Shown piece after piece: positions 1-7,299 of a stretch of 64,000 nt of DNA. The notes below the pieces were generated by a model. The model searched no databases and was not told the DNA's origin. It worked only from the letters and a program-made list of their open reading frames with translations. Source of the stretch: Tessaracoccus palaemonis (GTDB lineage Bacteria > Actinomycetota > Actinomycetes > Propionibacteriales > Propionibacteriaceae). The stretch is from assembly GCF_019316905.1 (NCBI RefSeq), contig NZ_CP079216.1, forward strand, positions 2,232,001 through 2,296,000, written 5' to 3'. Numbering within the stretch: the stretch's first letter is position 1; the number at the start of each line of letters is the position of its first letter. A program made the position numbers and the translations under genes.

Positions 1-49
1 CCTTGTTCGCGACGCCGCGGACGCCGTCGGTTCCGAAAAGTCTTGCCAC
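1..49 (-). CDS. glmM: Phosphoglucosamine mutase, N-terminal fragment
   Basis: Only the first 16 codons lie in the window; the gene continues past position 1. Reading from a GTG at 49, the residues are (M)ARLFGTDGVRGVANK, the characteristic start of GlmM, which converts glucosamine-6-phosphate to glucosamine-1-phosphate for peptidoglycan precursor synthesis. An AAGGTGGGA ribosome-binding stretch lies a few bases upstream. It follows rpsI on the same strand, the usual actinobacterial order rplM-rpsI-glmM, with a terminator-like hairpin between. The catalytic serine loop is outside the window. Confidence 0.88.
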   Translation of the reverse strand, partial: MARLFGTDGVRGVANK

Positions 50-99
50 CCGTCCCACCTTACCGTCGAGCGCTGAGGGGTTCTTCGGGGCAATGCAGA

Positions 100-126
100 A
101 CGCCCGCCCCCTGAGGGGACGGGCGT
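100..126 (-). terminator. Terminator-like hairpin after rpsI
   Basis: ACGCCCG at 100-106 pairs with CGGGCGT at 120-126, and CCCC at 108-111 pairs with GGGG at 115-118, leaving one C-A mismatch and a three-base loop. It lies just past the rpsI stop and before glmM. No clear U-run follows, so termination may be partial. Confidence 0.6.
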
Positions 127-141
127 CGCTGCAGAGCTGGA

Positions 142-663
142 TCAGCGCTTGCTGTACTGCGGGGCCTTGCGGGCCTTCTTGAGACCGGCCTTCTTGCGCT
201 CGATGACGCGGGCGTCGCGGGTCAGCATGCCGGCCTTCTTCAGCGCGGGGCGTGAGGCCTCGGCGTCGACGAAGTTCAGCGCACGGGCCACGCCGAGGCG
301 CAGCGCGCCGGCCTGACCGGAGGTGCCGCCGCCGTCGATGCGGGCGATGACGTCGTAGGAACCGACGACACCGGCGACCACGAAGGGCTCGTTGACGTGC
401 TGCTGGTCGATCTTGTTGGGGAAGTAGTCCTCAAGCGTGCGACCGTTGACGGTCCACTGGCCGGAGCCGGGGACGATGCGGACGCGGGCGACAGCCTCCT
501 TGCGGCGGCCGGTGGCGGCACCGGGGGCCACGACGGCGGGGCGAACGTCGGCGCCAGCGGCGGCCGCCGGGTTCGAGTCCGAGCGGTAGGCGATCTCGCG
601 GTTCTGATCGTCGACGAAGGGGGTGATCTCCTCGACGGCGGCTTCGTTAGCGGTGTCAGTCAT
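142..663 (-). CDS. rpsI: 30S ribosomal protein S9
   Basis: Small-subunit protein whose basic C-terminal tail reaches the P-site tRNA. The C-terminal end, [12 protein letters not shown], is the invariant S9 tail, and the core contains the S9 signature [13 protein letters not shown]. The 173-residue product has an acidic N-terminal extension of about 45 residues before the conserved core, as is common in actinobacteria. The ATG at 663 was chosen because the longer open frame upstream is out-of-frame rplM sequence. The gene starts 11 bases after the rplM stop, and the two are surely co-transcribed. Confidence 0.96.
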   Translation of the reverse strand: MTDTANEAAVEEITPFVDDQNREIAYRSDSNPAAAAGADVRPAVVAPGAATGRRKEAVARVRIVPGSGQWTVNGRTLEDYFPNKIDQQHVNEPFVVAGVVGSYDVIARIDGGGTSGQAGALRLGVARALNFVDAEASRPALKKAGMLTRDARVIERKKAGLKKARKAPQYSKR

Positions 664-674
664 CTGCTTCTCAC

Positions 675-1118
675 TCACTGGGCGATCTGGGTGATCTCGT
701 AGGGCTGCGGCTGCTGCGCGGTGTGGGGGTGCTCCGGGCCGGCGTAGACCTTGAGCTTGCCCATCAGCTGACGGCTCAGCTTGTTCTTCGGCAGCATGCC
801 CCACACGGCCTTCTCGACGGCCTTGCGGGGATCCTTCTCGAGCAGCTCGCCGATCGAGACGGTCTTCAGACCACCCGGGCGACCGGAGTGCGAGTAGCGC
901 ATCGAGTTGGCGCGCTTGTTGCCGGTCAGGGCGATCTTGGAGGCGTTGACGATGACGACGAAGTCGCCACCGTCGACGTGGGGGGCGTAGGTGGCCTTGT
1001 GCTTGCCCCGGAGCAGGGTCGCAGCGGCCACGGCGAGACGACCGAGGACAATGTCCTCGGCGTCAATCACATGCCAGTTCCGGGCGATTTCGCCTGGCTT
1101 CGGAGTGTACGTAGACAC
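675..1118 (-). CDS. rplM: 50S ribosomal protein L13
   Basis: Early-assembly large-subunit protein. Conserved L13 features are visible: [15 protein letters not shown] near the N-terminus, [13 protein letters not shown], and the terminal region [14 protein letters not shown]. The GTG at 1118 gives 147 residues, matching the length in other actinobacteria; an in-frame ATG at 1142 would add eight residues with no homology support. It is the first gene of the rplM-rpsI(-glmM) operon. About 100 bases of leader separate it from the predicted promoter and could hold an autoregulatory structure, which I did not fold. Confidence 0.94.
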   Translation of the reverse strand: MSTYTPKPGEIARNWHVIDAEDIVLGRLAVAAATLLRGKHKATYAPHVDGGDFVVIVNASKIALTGNKRANSMRYSHSGRPGGLKTVSIGELLEKDPRKAVEKAVWGMLPKNKLSRQLMGKLKVYAGPEHPHTAQQPQPYEITQIAQ

Positions 1119-1222
1119 GGAGGCAGACCAACTTCCATTCATTGCGTTCTAAAAATCTCGTAGGCACTGGCGGCAATCGACTCTAAAAGGTCGCCAAGCC
1201 ACACGGCGCGCAACAGCTACCT

Positions 1223-1252
1223 AGCTTAGGCCGTCGATCCCCTTGACAGCAA
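1223..1252 (-). promoter_or_regulatory. Predicted rplM-rpsI promoter
   Basis: On the minus strand, TTGCTG (-35, 1247-1252) and TAAGCT (-10, 1223-1228) are separated by 18 bases. Transcription would begin near 1216, leaving a leader of about 100 bases before rplM. Confidence 0.5.
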
Positions 1253-1283
1253 ATCGGGCCGTCGCATGCGTCTGACCAGCAGG

Positions 1284-2516
1284 CTACCGGGCCGGGGGCC
1301 GCAACGCCCGCACGACCGCGTCCAGAAGCCCATCCGCAGCCTCCCTCTTGGATCCGGTCACGTCACCGACGATCGCACCGTCGGATCCGAGGATCACCAG
1401 GTGGTTGTCGGAGGTCTCGAAGCCCGCGGTCCAGCCCACCTCGTTCACCGCAAACAGGTCGGCCCCCTTTCGGACACGCTTCCGCCTGCCACGCTCCAGC
1501 AGTTCCTCTCCGGCGGCAGTCTCCGCCGCGAATCCGACGATCAGCTGTCCCTCACTGCGGGAACGGACGAGCCCGGCGAGGATGTCGGGGTTCTCGGTGA
1601 GCTGCAGAGTCGGGATCCCGCCGTCCTCCTTCGTGAGCTTGCCGTCGGAGACCGAGGCGACGCGGAAGTCGGCGACCGCAGCGGCCATGACGATGACATC
1701 GGCCCTTGCGGCGAAGCCCTGCATGGCCTCCGCCAGCTCGGCGGTGGACCCGACCTCGACGATCTCGACCCCTGGGACGCGCGCCGCGTCGAGCACCGTC
1801 TGCTCCACATTGGCCGCGGCCAGCAGCACCGTCGCCCCACGGTCGACGGCGGCCCTCGCCACTGCGACTCCCTGCTTTCCGCTCGACCGGTTCCCGAGGT
1901 AGCGCACCGGGTCGATGGGCTCACGGGTGCCACCCGCCGACACCGAAACCGTGACGCCGGTCAGGTCCCGCCTGACGTTCAGCAGCGCCAAGGCGGCCGC
2001 GTGGATGTCCTCCGGCTCGCTCATCCGGCCCGGCCCGGAGTCGCCGCCGGTCAGCGGTCCGTCGGCCGGCCCGACCACGCGCACGCCGCGGGCACGCAGC
2101 GTGGCCAGGTTCGCCTGCGTCGCGGGATGGCGCCACATCTCGGTGTGCATGGCGGGGGCGATGAGCACGGGGGCGGTGGTGGCGAGCAGCGTCGTGCCGA
2201 GCAGGTCCGGGGCCAGCCCCGCCGCCATCGAGGCCATGGTATTGGCCGTGGCGGGCGCGATGACGACCAGGTCAGCTGCCTGGCCGAGCGCGACGTGGCG
2301 CACGCGCGGCACGTCGTCATGCACCGAGGTCGTGACTTGGTTACGGCTGATCGCCTCCCAGGTGGGGAGCCCGACGAACCGCAGCGCGTCGTCGGTGGGC
2401 ACCACATGGACGTCGTGCCCATCCGCGATGAACAGGCGGACGAGGTGGACGGCCTTGTAGGCGGCGATGCCACCCGTGACTCCGACGACGATGTTCATGG
2501 GACCCGATTGTTCCAT
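1284..2516 (-). CDS. coaBC: Bifunctional phosphopantothenoylcysteine decarboxylase / phosphopantothenate-cysteine ligase
   Basis: Catalyses two consecutive steps of coenzyme A synthesis: ligation of cysteine to 4'-phosphopantothenate, then FMN-dependent decarboxylation. The N-terminal CoaC half shows the flavoprotein start IVVGVTGGIAAYKA, the active-site histidine in RVRHVALGQAADL and the PAMHTEMW substrate-clamp motif. The C-terminal CoaB half carries GGTREPIDPVRYLGNRSSGKQG-type nucleotide-binding sequence. At 410 residues it is the normal fused length. Two starts are possible: ATG 2516, seven bases after a CATCGT -10-like box, or ATG 2498, right at the conserved core; neither has a good ribosome-binding site. 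It is divergent from the NRDE gene. Confidence 0.95.
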   Translation of the reverse strand: MEQSGPMNIVVGVTGGIAAYKAVHLVRLFIADGHDVHVVPTDDALRFVGLPTWEAISRNQVTTSVHDDVPRVRHVALGQAADLVVIAPATANTMASMAAGLAPDLLGTTLLATTAPVLIAPAMHTEMWRHPATQANLATLRARGVRVVGPADGPLTGGDSGPGRMSEPEDIHAAALALLNVRRDLTGVTVSVSAGGTREPIDPVRYLGNRSSGKQGVAVARAAVDRGATVLLAAANVEQTVLDAARVPGVEIVEVGSTAELAEAMQGFAARADVIVMAAAVADFRVASVSDGKLTKEDGGIPTLQLTENPDILAGLVRSRSEGQLIVGFAAETAAGEELLERGRRKRVRKGADLFAVNEVGWTAGFETSDNHLVILGSDGAIVGDVTGSKREAADGLLDAVVRALRPPAR

Positions 2517-2522
2517 CCCCGC

Positions 2523-2528
2523 TACGAT
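2523..2528 (+). promoter_or_regulatory. -10 box for a leaderless NRDE transcript
   Basis: TACGAT lies eight bases before ATG 2537, and no Shine-Dalgarno sequence is present. The complementary strand of the same bases gives CATCGT, seven bases before coaBC ATG 2516, so the two divergent promoters appear to share their -10 region. Confidence 0.45.
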
Positions 2529-2536
2529 GCCGCGTC

Positions 2537-3247
2537 ATGTGCACCGTGGTGATTCGCGTGCCGGAGCCGGGCTCCGGCGATGAGGTCCGCATCCTCGCCG
2601 TCCGCGACGAGGACCCGGCTCGCCCCTGGCGACCCCTCGGCCGGTGGTGGCCAGAGCACCCCGATGTCGTCGGCATCCAGGACGTCCTCGCCGGCGGGGC
2701 CTGGCTGGCCGCGACCGATGAACGGGTCGCGGTGCTGCTGAACCGCGCGGGCGGCGCCACCGGCGACCGGATCGAGTCGCGCGGCACGCTCGTCATGGGC
2801 TCCGTGGCGGGGAACGCGGTGCCCGATCCCCTGCGCACCCTCGGCTTCAACCTCGTCGAGGTGACCCGCGACGGGGCGCGAGTCACTGCCTGGGAGGGCG
2901 GCGTACCGCGCGTCGTCGACCTGCCGCCGGGCACGCACATGCTGGCCCACGACGACGTCGACGACCCGACGACCGCCCGCGTGCTGGCCTGGCGCGACGA
3001 GTTCGCCGCCACGCCCACCGACGGCGATCGGTGGTGGCGCGGCTGGCTGGACCTGCTGGCCCGCACCGCGGCACTCGACCCCACCGACGACCGTGCCATC
3101 ATCCGCGACAACCGGCCGCACGGCTACCCCACGCTGACCCTGCTCGTGTGCGCCGCGTCCCTGGGGACAGACGGCGTCACCACCGCGATGGCCACGCTGC
3201 AGGAGCCGGGCCGCTGGAACGACCTGGACCTGCGGCCCCCGCGCTGA
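2537..3247 (+). CDS. NRDE (TANGO2-like) family protein
   Basis: The protein begins MCTVVIRV, putting a cysteine at residue 2, exposed after methionine removal. The NRDE family is named for its Asn-Arg-Asp-Glu motif near the N-terminus; here the equivalent stretch reads AVRDEDPARPW. Other family traits are GGAWLAATDERVAVLLNR and, further on, an SRGTLVMG segment. The family (TANGO2 homologues) is thought to have an Ntn-hydrolase-like fold and has been linked to heme handling in eukaryotes; the bacterial role is unknown. The 236-residue product is full length. It is divergent from coaBC with about 20 bases between starts, so its mRNA is probably leaderless. Confidence 0.82.
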   Translation: MCTVVIRVPEPGSGDEVRILAVRDEDPARPWRPLGRWWPEHPDVVGIQDVLAGGAWLAATDERVAVLLNRAGGATGDRIESRGTLVMGSVAGNAVPDPLRTLGFNLVEVTRDGARVTAWEGGVPRVVDLPPGTHMLAHDDVDDPTTARVLAWRDEFAATPTDGDRWWRGWLDLLARTAALDPTDDRAIIRDNRPHGYPTLTLLVCAASLGTDGVTTAMATLQEPGRWNDLDLRPPR

Positions 3248-3251
3248 CCCG

Positions 3252-3635
3252 TCAGAAGGGGTGCGCGCTGTCGACGATCCGCTTGCCGAACGGGAAGCAC
3301 GTCACGGGGATCATCTTCAGGGAGACCCAGGCGTTGGCGAGGCCGATGATGGTGATGGCCTGCCCGAGCGCGGTCACGACGTGACCGACGGCGAGCCACC
3401 AGCCGGCGATGATGAACCAGATGACGTTCATGACCGCGGAGCCGGCGCCGGCGCGCGGGTTCGGGACGACGGTCTTGCCGAAGGGCCAGAACACGTAGCG
3501 CGCCATGCGGAACGACGCGACCCCTGCCGGGATCGTGATGATGAAGATGCAGGCGATGATGCCCGCCACGAAGTAGCCCAGAGCGAGCCAGAACCCGCCG
3601 AGTACCACCCAGATCACATTGAGCACGGTGCGCAT
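3252..3635 (-). CDS. YccF domain membrane protein
   Basis: A small integral membrane protein of 127 residues with two internally repeated YccF units. Each unit begins NVIW and ends in a PFGK motif (FWPFGKTVV and CFPFGKRIV), with hydrophobic helices between. YccF proteins are inner-membrane proteins of unknown function. ATG 3635 was chosen because AAGGGGAG lies just upstream; the open frame extends 16 codons further but loses homology. It is convergent with the NRDE gene, with four bases between stops. Confidence 0.88.
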   Translation of the reverse strand: MRTVLNVIWVVLGGFWLALGYFVAGIIACIFIITIPAGVASFRMARYVFWPFGKTVVPNPRAGAGSAVMNVIWFIIAGWWLAVGHVVTALGQAITIIGLANAWVSLKMIPVTCFPFGKRIVDSAHPF

Positions 3636-3737
3636 GACTCCCCTTAGAAACGTGTGACGACACGTCCATTCTACGGAGGACAAGGGGGTTAGGTGGTGCG
3701 GGTTTGCCCTGATTCTGCCCGGGTGCCGGTGCCTCGA

Positions 3738-3743
3738 TATTGT
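3738..3743 (+). promoter_or_regulatory. -10 box for trmB
   Basis: TATTGT sits six bases before GTG 3750 with no Shine-Dalgarno sequence between, predicting a leaderless start for trmB. The matching -35 (CTGCCC at 3715-3720) is weak. Confidence 0.42.
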
Positions 3744-3749
3744 GGGCAG

Positions 3750-4481
3750 GTGGATCCGCTACCCCCTCGCCTGCACCGCGACGTCGTCAGCTTCGTGCGT
3801 CGCAGCACCCGCATGAACGAGTCCCAGATGAAGGCGTGGGAGCGCTACGAGAAGGCCTTCGTCGTCGACGTGCCCCGCGGTGACATGTCGACCTCGATCG
3901 CCGACGACGCCCTGGTCGACTGGAGCGCCGCGTTCGGCCGCGAGGCCCCGCTGATCGTCGAGATCGGGTCGGGCGCCGGAGACTCACTCGCGCCGATGGC
4001 CGAGGGCCGCCCCGACGCCAACGTCGTCGCCTTCGAGGTCTTCGAGCCCGCCGTGGCCTCGACGCTCGGCAGGCTGGGGCGCCACGGGATCGACAACGTG
4101 CGCGTCGTCGTCGCCGACGGCGCCCAGGGGCTCGCGAGGCTGTTCGACGACGGCTCGGTCTCCGAACTGTGGACGTTCTTCGCCGACCCGTGGCACAAGA
4201 AACGCCACCACAAGCGCCGCCTCGTCGGGACGGACTTCGCCGACGTGGTCGTCGCCAAGCTGGCGCCGGGAGGCCTGTGGCGGCTCGCGACCGACTGGGA
4301 GGACTACGCGCTGTGGATGCGGGAGCACCTGGACGGCTTCCCGGGTCTCGAGAACGTCCACGGGGGCTGGGCTCCGCGGCTGGCCGAGCGTCCCGTCACC
4401 AAGTACGAGCGCAAGGGCCTCGAGGCAGGGCGGACCGTCTACGACCTGACGTACCGGAGGGTCGATGCGCCTCAGGATTGA
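3750..4481 (+). CDS. trmB: tRNA (guanine-N7-)-methyltransferase
   Basis: Makes m7G46 in the tRNA variable loop using S-adenosylmethionine. The SAM-binding loop VEIGSGAGDSL and the TrmB hallmark FADPWHKKRHHKRRLV are both present, as is the C-terminal TKYERKG motif. GTG 3750 gives 243 residues and follows a -10 box by six bases; an upstream GTG at 3693 would add 19 residues not resembling the family. It overlaps truA by 17 bases, and a further SAM methyltransferase follows, so three RNA-modification-type genes appear co-transcribed. Confidence 0.93.
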   Translation: MDPLPPRLHRDVVSFVRRSTRMNESQMKAWERYEKAFVVDVPRGDMSTSIADDALVDWSAAFGREAPLIVEIGSGAGDSLAPMAEGRPDANVVAFEVFEPAVASTLGRLGRHGIDNVRVVVADGAQGLARLFDDGSVSELWTFFADPWHKKRHHKRRLVGTDFADVVVAKLAPGGLWRLATDWEDYALWMREHLDGFPGLENVHGGWAPRLAERPVTKYERKGLEAGRTVYDLTYRRVDAPQD

Positions 4482-5286
4482 CCTCGCCTACGACGGGGCC
4501 GCGTTCCACGGCTGGGCCACGCAGCCCGGCCTGCGGACGGTGCAGGGGGTGCTCGAGGAGTGGATCCCCCGGGTGCTGCGCATCGCCCCCACTCCGCTGG
4601 TCGTGGCAGGCCGCACCGACGCCGGCGTCCATGCACGGGGGCAGGTCTGCCACGTCGACCTGCCCGACGAGCTGACCCTCGACCAGGATCCGTGCGCCGT
4701 GCTGCTGAGGCGGCTGGGCCGCGTGCTGCCGCACGACATCGTGATCCGGGACGTGCGCAGGGCCCCCGAGGGCTTCGACGCCCGCTTCTCCGCCACCTGG
4801 CGCCGCTACATCTACCGCATCGTCGACGAGGGGCAGATCCCCGACCCGCTCCTGCGCGGCCACGTCGCCCGGGTGCCACACCCCGTCGACGTGGGCGCGC
4901 TCAACGCCGGCGCCGGCACGCTGCTCGGGCTGCGTGACTTCGCGCCGTTCTGCAAGCCGCGCGAAGGGGCGACCACGATCCGGGAGCTCCGCCGCTGCAG
5001 CGCGAGGCGCCTGGGCGACGGCGTGATCGAGATCGAGCTGGTCGCCGACGCCTTCTGCCACTCGATGGTCCGCTCACTGGTCGGCGCGCTGACCGCCGTC
5101 GGCGGGTCGAGGCGCACGCTGGCCTGGCTGGAGGACGTGGCGGCGCATCCCGTCCGTCACAACGAGGTCCTCGTGATGCCGGCGCACGGGCTTGTTCTCG
5201 AGGAGGTCGGCTATCCGGCCGACGATCAGCTCGCCGAGCGGGCACGCCAGGCCCGCGCCGTCCGCACGATGGAGGAACCGTCATGA
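4465..5286 (+). CDS. truA: tRNA pseudouridine(38-40) synthase
   Basis: Isomerises uridines 38-40 of the anticodon stem-loop to pseudouridine. The catalytic motif GRTDAGVHARGQV contains the nucleophilic aspartate at residue 52. Other TruA features are the N-terminal YDGAAFHGWATQP and the C-terminal FCHSMVRSLVG segment. The length of 273 residues is typical. It starts inside the end of trmB and ends in an ATGA overlap with the next methyltransferase, a tightly coupled operon. In many actinobacteria truA follows rplQ; here it lies far from rplQ. Confidence 0.95.
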   Translation: MRLRIDLAYDGAAFHGWATQPGLRTVQGVLEEWIPRVLRIAPTPLVVAGRTDAGVHARGQVCHVDLPDELTLDQDPCAVLLRRLGRVLPHDIVIRDVRRAPEGFDARFSATWRRYIYRIVDEGQIPDPLLRGHVARVPHPVDVGALNAGAGTLLGLRDFAPFCKPREGATTIRELRRCSARRLGDGVIEIELVADAFCHSMVRSLVGALTAVGGSRRTLAWLEDVAAHPVRHNEVLVMPAHGLVLEEVGYPADDQLAERARQARAVRTMEEPS

Positions 5287-5873
5287 GCCACTACTTCGAG
5301 ACCCCCGACCAGGCGGGGCCGACCCACGAGTTCACCGCGACGGTCTTCGGGCGCGAGCTCACCTTCACCGCCGCCCCCGGCGTGTTCTCGGGGCACCGGC
5401 TCGACCTCGGCACCTCGGTGCTGCTGCGGGAGGTCGAGCCGCCCGCCGAGGGCCGCGTGCTCGATCTCGGCTGCGGCGTCGGCACGATCGCCGTCGCACT
5501 GGCCGTGGCCTCGCCCCGGCTGCGGGTGACTGCCGTCGACGTGAACGACCTGGCGATCGAGCTGACGGCCGCGAACGCGGCCCGGCACGGCGTCGCCGAC
5601 CGCCTCGACGCCTGTCGACCGGAGGCCGTCCCCGCGGACGCGACCTTCGACGAGATCTGGTCCAACCCGCCGATCCGCATCGGAAAGGCCGCGCTCCACG
5701 AGCTGCTCCTGACGTGGCTGCCCCGCCTCTCCCCCGACGGGGTCGCCTGGCTGGTCGTCGGGAAGAACCTCGGCGGCGACTCGCTGCAGCGCTGGCTGAC
5801 CGACCAGGGCTACCCGACCGGGCGCGTCGCCTCCGCGAAGGGCTTCAGGGTCCTCAAGGTCGCCCGCGGCTAG
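5283..5873 (+). CDS. Class I SAM-dependent methyltransferase (RsmC/RlmG-like small domain)
   Basis: A 196-residue single-domain methyltransferase. Motif I is VLDLGCGVGTIAVALA (about 59-74), the acidic loop is AVDVNDLA, and motif IV is NPPI at residues 128-131, typical of enzymes that methylate exocyclic amino groups of purines. The family includes the 16S rRNA G1207 methyltransferase RsmC, but the N-terminal half of RsmC is missing, so the exact target is uncertain. Its ATG overlaps the truA stop (ATGA), supporting an RNA-modification role. Confidence 0.85.
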   Translation: MSHYFETPDQAGPTHEFTATVFGRELTFTAAPGVFSGHRLDLGTSVLLREVEPPAEGRVLDLGCGVGTIAVALAVASPRLRVTAVDVNDLAIELTAANAARHGVADRLDACRPEAVPADATFDEIWSNPPIRIGKAALHELLLTWLPRLSPDGVAWLVVGKNLGGDSLQRWLTDQGYPTGRVASAKGFRVLKVARG

Positions 5874-6011
5874 GGCCGCGACCGGCCGGGGCTTTTCCCC
5901 GACAGCGCAACGCGATGGCTCCAAACCCGGCCTGTGTACCGAACCGGGCCCCTACTATGGGTGGGTCAGAGCGTTCTGCTATGGACGCGAGCCCAACGGA
6001 TGGAGTCACAC

Positions 6012-6623
6012 ATGACCTACACCCTTCCCGACCTCGACTACGACTACGGAGCACTGGCGCCGCACATCGCTCCGGAGATCATGGAGCTGCACCACTCCAA
6101 GCACCACGCCACCTACGTCAAGGGTGCCAACGACGCGCTCGAGCAGCTGGCGGCGGCCCGCGACAAGGGTGAGTTCGGGGCCATCCCGAAGCTGGAGAAG
6201 GACCTCGCCTTCCACCTGGGGGGCCACATCAACCACTCCGTGTTCTGGAAGAACCTCTCCCCGAACGGCGGCGGAGAGCCGACCGGCGACGTGGCTGAGG
6301 CCATCGGCGAGTTCTTCGGCTCGTTCGACGGCTTCAAGGGCCAGTTCGCGGCGGCCGCGAACTCCATCCAGGGTTCCGGCTGGGCCATGCTCGTGTGGGA
6401 CACCCTCGGCAAGCGCCTGAACATCAACCAGCTGTACGACCAGCAGGGCAACCTCCCCGTCGGTCAGCTGCCGATCCTGCAGCTCGACATGTGGGAGCAC
6501 GCGTTCTACCTGCAGTACAAGAACGTGAAGGGCGACTACGTCAACGCCTGGTGGAATGTCGTCAACTGGGACGACGTCGCGCAGCGTCTGGCCGCCGCCA
6601 AGGCCGCCCAGATCAGCTACTGA
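6012..6623 (+). CDS. sodA: Superoxide dismutase, Fe/Mn type
   Basis: Converts superoxide to peroxide and oxygen. The four metal ligands are visible: H27 in ELHHSKHH, H75 in [10 protein letters not shown], and D159 and H163 in [10 protein letters not shown]. The start ATG at 6012 is preceded by GGAG; the longer frame upstream is not conserved. At 203 residues it is a standard Fe/Mn enzyme. The propionibacterial homologue is known to work with either metal, and this one could too, but metal choice cannot be read from sequence alone. A possible -10 box, TACTAT, lies at 5953-5958. A strong hairpin follows the gene. Confidence 0.96.
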   Translation: MTYTLPDLDYDYGALAPHIAPEIMELHHSKHHATYVKGANDALEQLAAARDKGEFGAIPKLEKDLAFHLGGHINHSVFWKNLSPNGGGEPTGDVAEAIGEFFGSFDGFKGQFAAAANSIQGSGWAMLVWDTLGKRLNINQLYDQQGNLPVGQLPILQLDMWEHAFYLQYKNVKGDYVNAWWNVVNWDDVAQRLAAAKAAQISY

Positions 6624-6649
6624 TCCGCAGCAGTCCCCACCTGAGCCCC

Positions 6650-6677
6650 GCGGGCCCGGCCGACCGGCCGGGCCCGC
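6650..6677. terminator. Bidirectional terminator between sodA and the transglutaminase-like gene
   Basis: GCGGGCCCGGCC at 6650-6661 pairs perfectly with GGCCGGGCCCGC at 6666-6677 around a GACC loop. It lies between two convergent genes and is symmetric, so it can serve both. There is no U-run on either side. Confidence 0.7.
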
Positions 6678-6690
6678 GTCGCGTCCGCCG

Positions 6691-7299
6691 TCAGTTGGCC
6701 GGGCGGTCGCCGTAGACCCAGTCGGCCACGTCGCGGCCGGTCAGCCAGGCGCGCCACACGGCCCCGATCACGAACGGCACGAGCGCCAGTCCCACCGCCC
6801 ACCGGGTGGCCTTCCGCAGCGGCAGCACCGGGGTCAGCGGCACGAAGGGCGGGTGGCCCGCCCGGCTCGCGGGCTGCGAGGCGCACGCGTCGAGCCAGCG
6901 GCCCCCCGTCCTGACCTGGGCCCAGCTGTGGCCCGCGAGGAACCAGGGAAGGCCGAAGCCGCGGACGCGCGCAGCGTGCACGAGGCGCACGTCGAAACCC
7001 AGCTCCCGCAATACCAGCAGCAGCACGGTGTTGTACTGGTGCGACCAGCCGCGGTGGGCAGCCAGCGAGCGACGCGGCGTCTCCCACAGATGCCACAGCG
7101 AGTGCACGGGGTAGGCGCGAGCGACCTGGGCGATCGCGACGTCCACCAGGTCCCGCCCCTTCGCGCCGGTGCCCCGGCAGGCGCGCACCAGGTCTTCCAC
7201 CGTGTCCGGCAGGTCCGTGCGCCCGGGTGGGGGCGCGAAGGCCCACACGGGGATCAGGCCGATGCCGAGCGCCCCGAGCGCTATCCACCTGAGCCTCAT
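6691..7299 (-). CDS. Membrane-anchored transglutaminase/NAT-fold protein with Ser in place of Cys
   Basis: A 202-residue protein with an N-terminal hydrophobic segment (about 5-22) and a second one near 166-183. Between them lies a region resembling the papain-like core of transglutaminases and arylamine N-acetyltransferases: GWSHQYN (84-90) followed by LRELGFDVRLV, then GHSW (H124) and RWLDA (D137). In NAT enzymes the matching motif holds the catalytic cysteine; here that position is S86. The His and Asp are kept. It overlaps the glycosyltransferase gene by four bases, so it may act on the same cell-envelope glycan or on its carrier. The family assignment rests on motif pattern only. Confidence 0.55.
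   Translation of the reverse strand: MRLRWIALGALGIGLIPVWAFAPPPGRTDLPDTVEDLVRACRGTGAKGRDLVDVAIAQVARAYPVHSLWHLWETPRRSLAAHRGWSHQYNTVLLLVLRELGFDVRLVHAARVRGFGLPWFLAGHSWAQVRTGGRWLDACASQPASRAGHPPFVPLTPVLPLRKATRWAVGLALVPFVIGAVWRAWLTGRDVADWVYGDRPAN

Noticed and set aside
560-580. GGTTCGAGTCC resembling a tRNA T-loop
   Set aside because: It lies inside the rpsI coding frame and no acceptor stem or other cloverleaf arms can be formed around it.
1243-1248. TTGACA on the plus strand as a promoter
   Set aside because: No -10 box or plus-strand gene follows; the nearby minus-strand TTGCTG/TAAGCT pair explains the region better.
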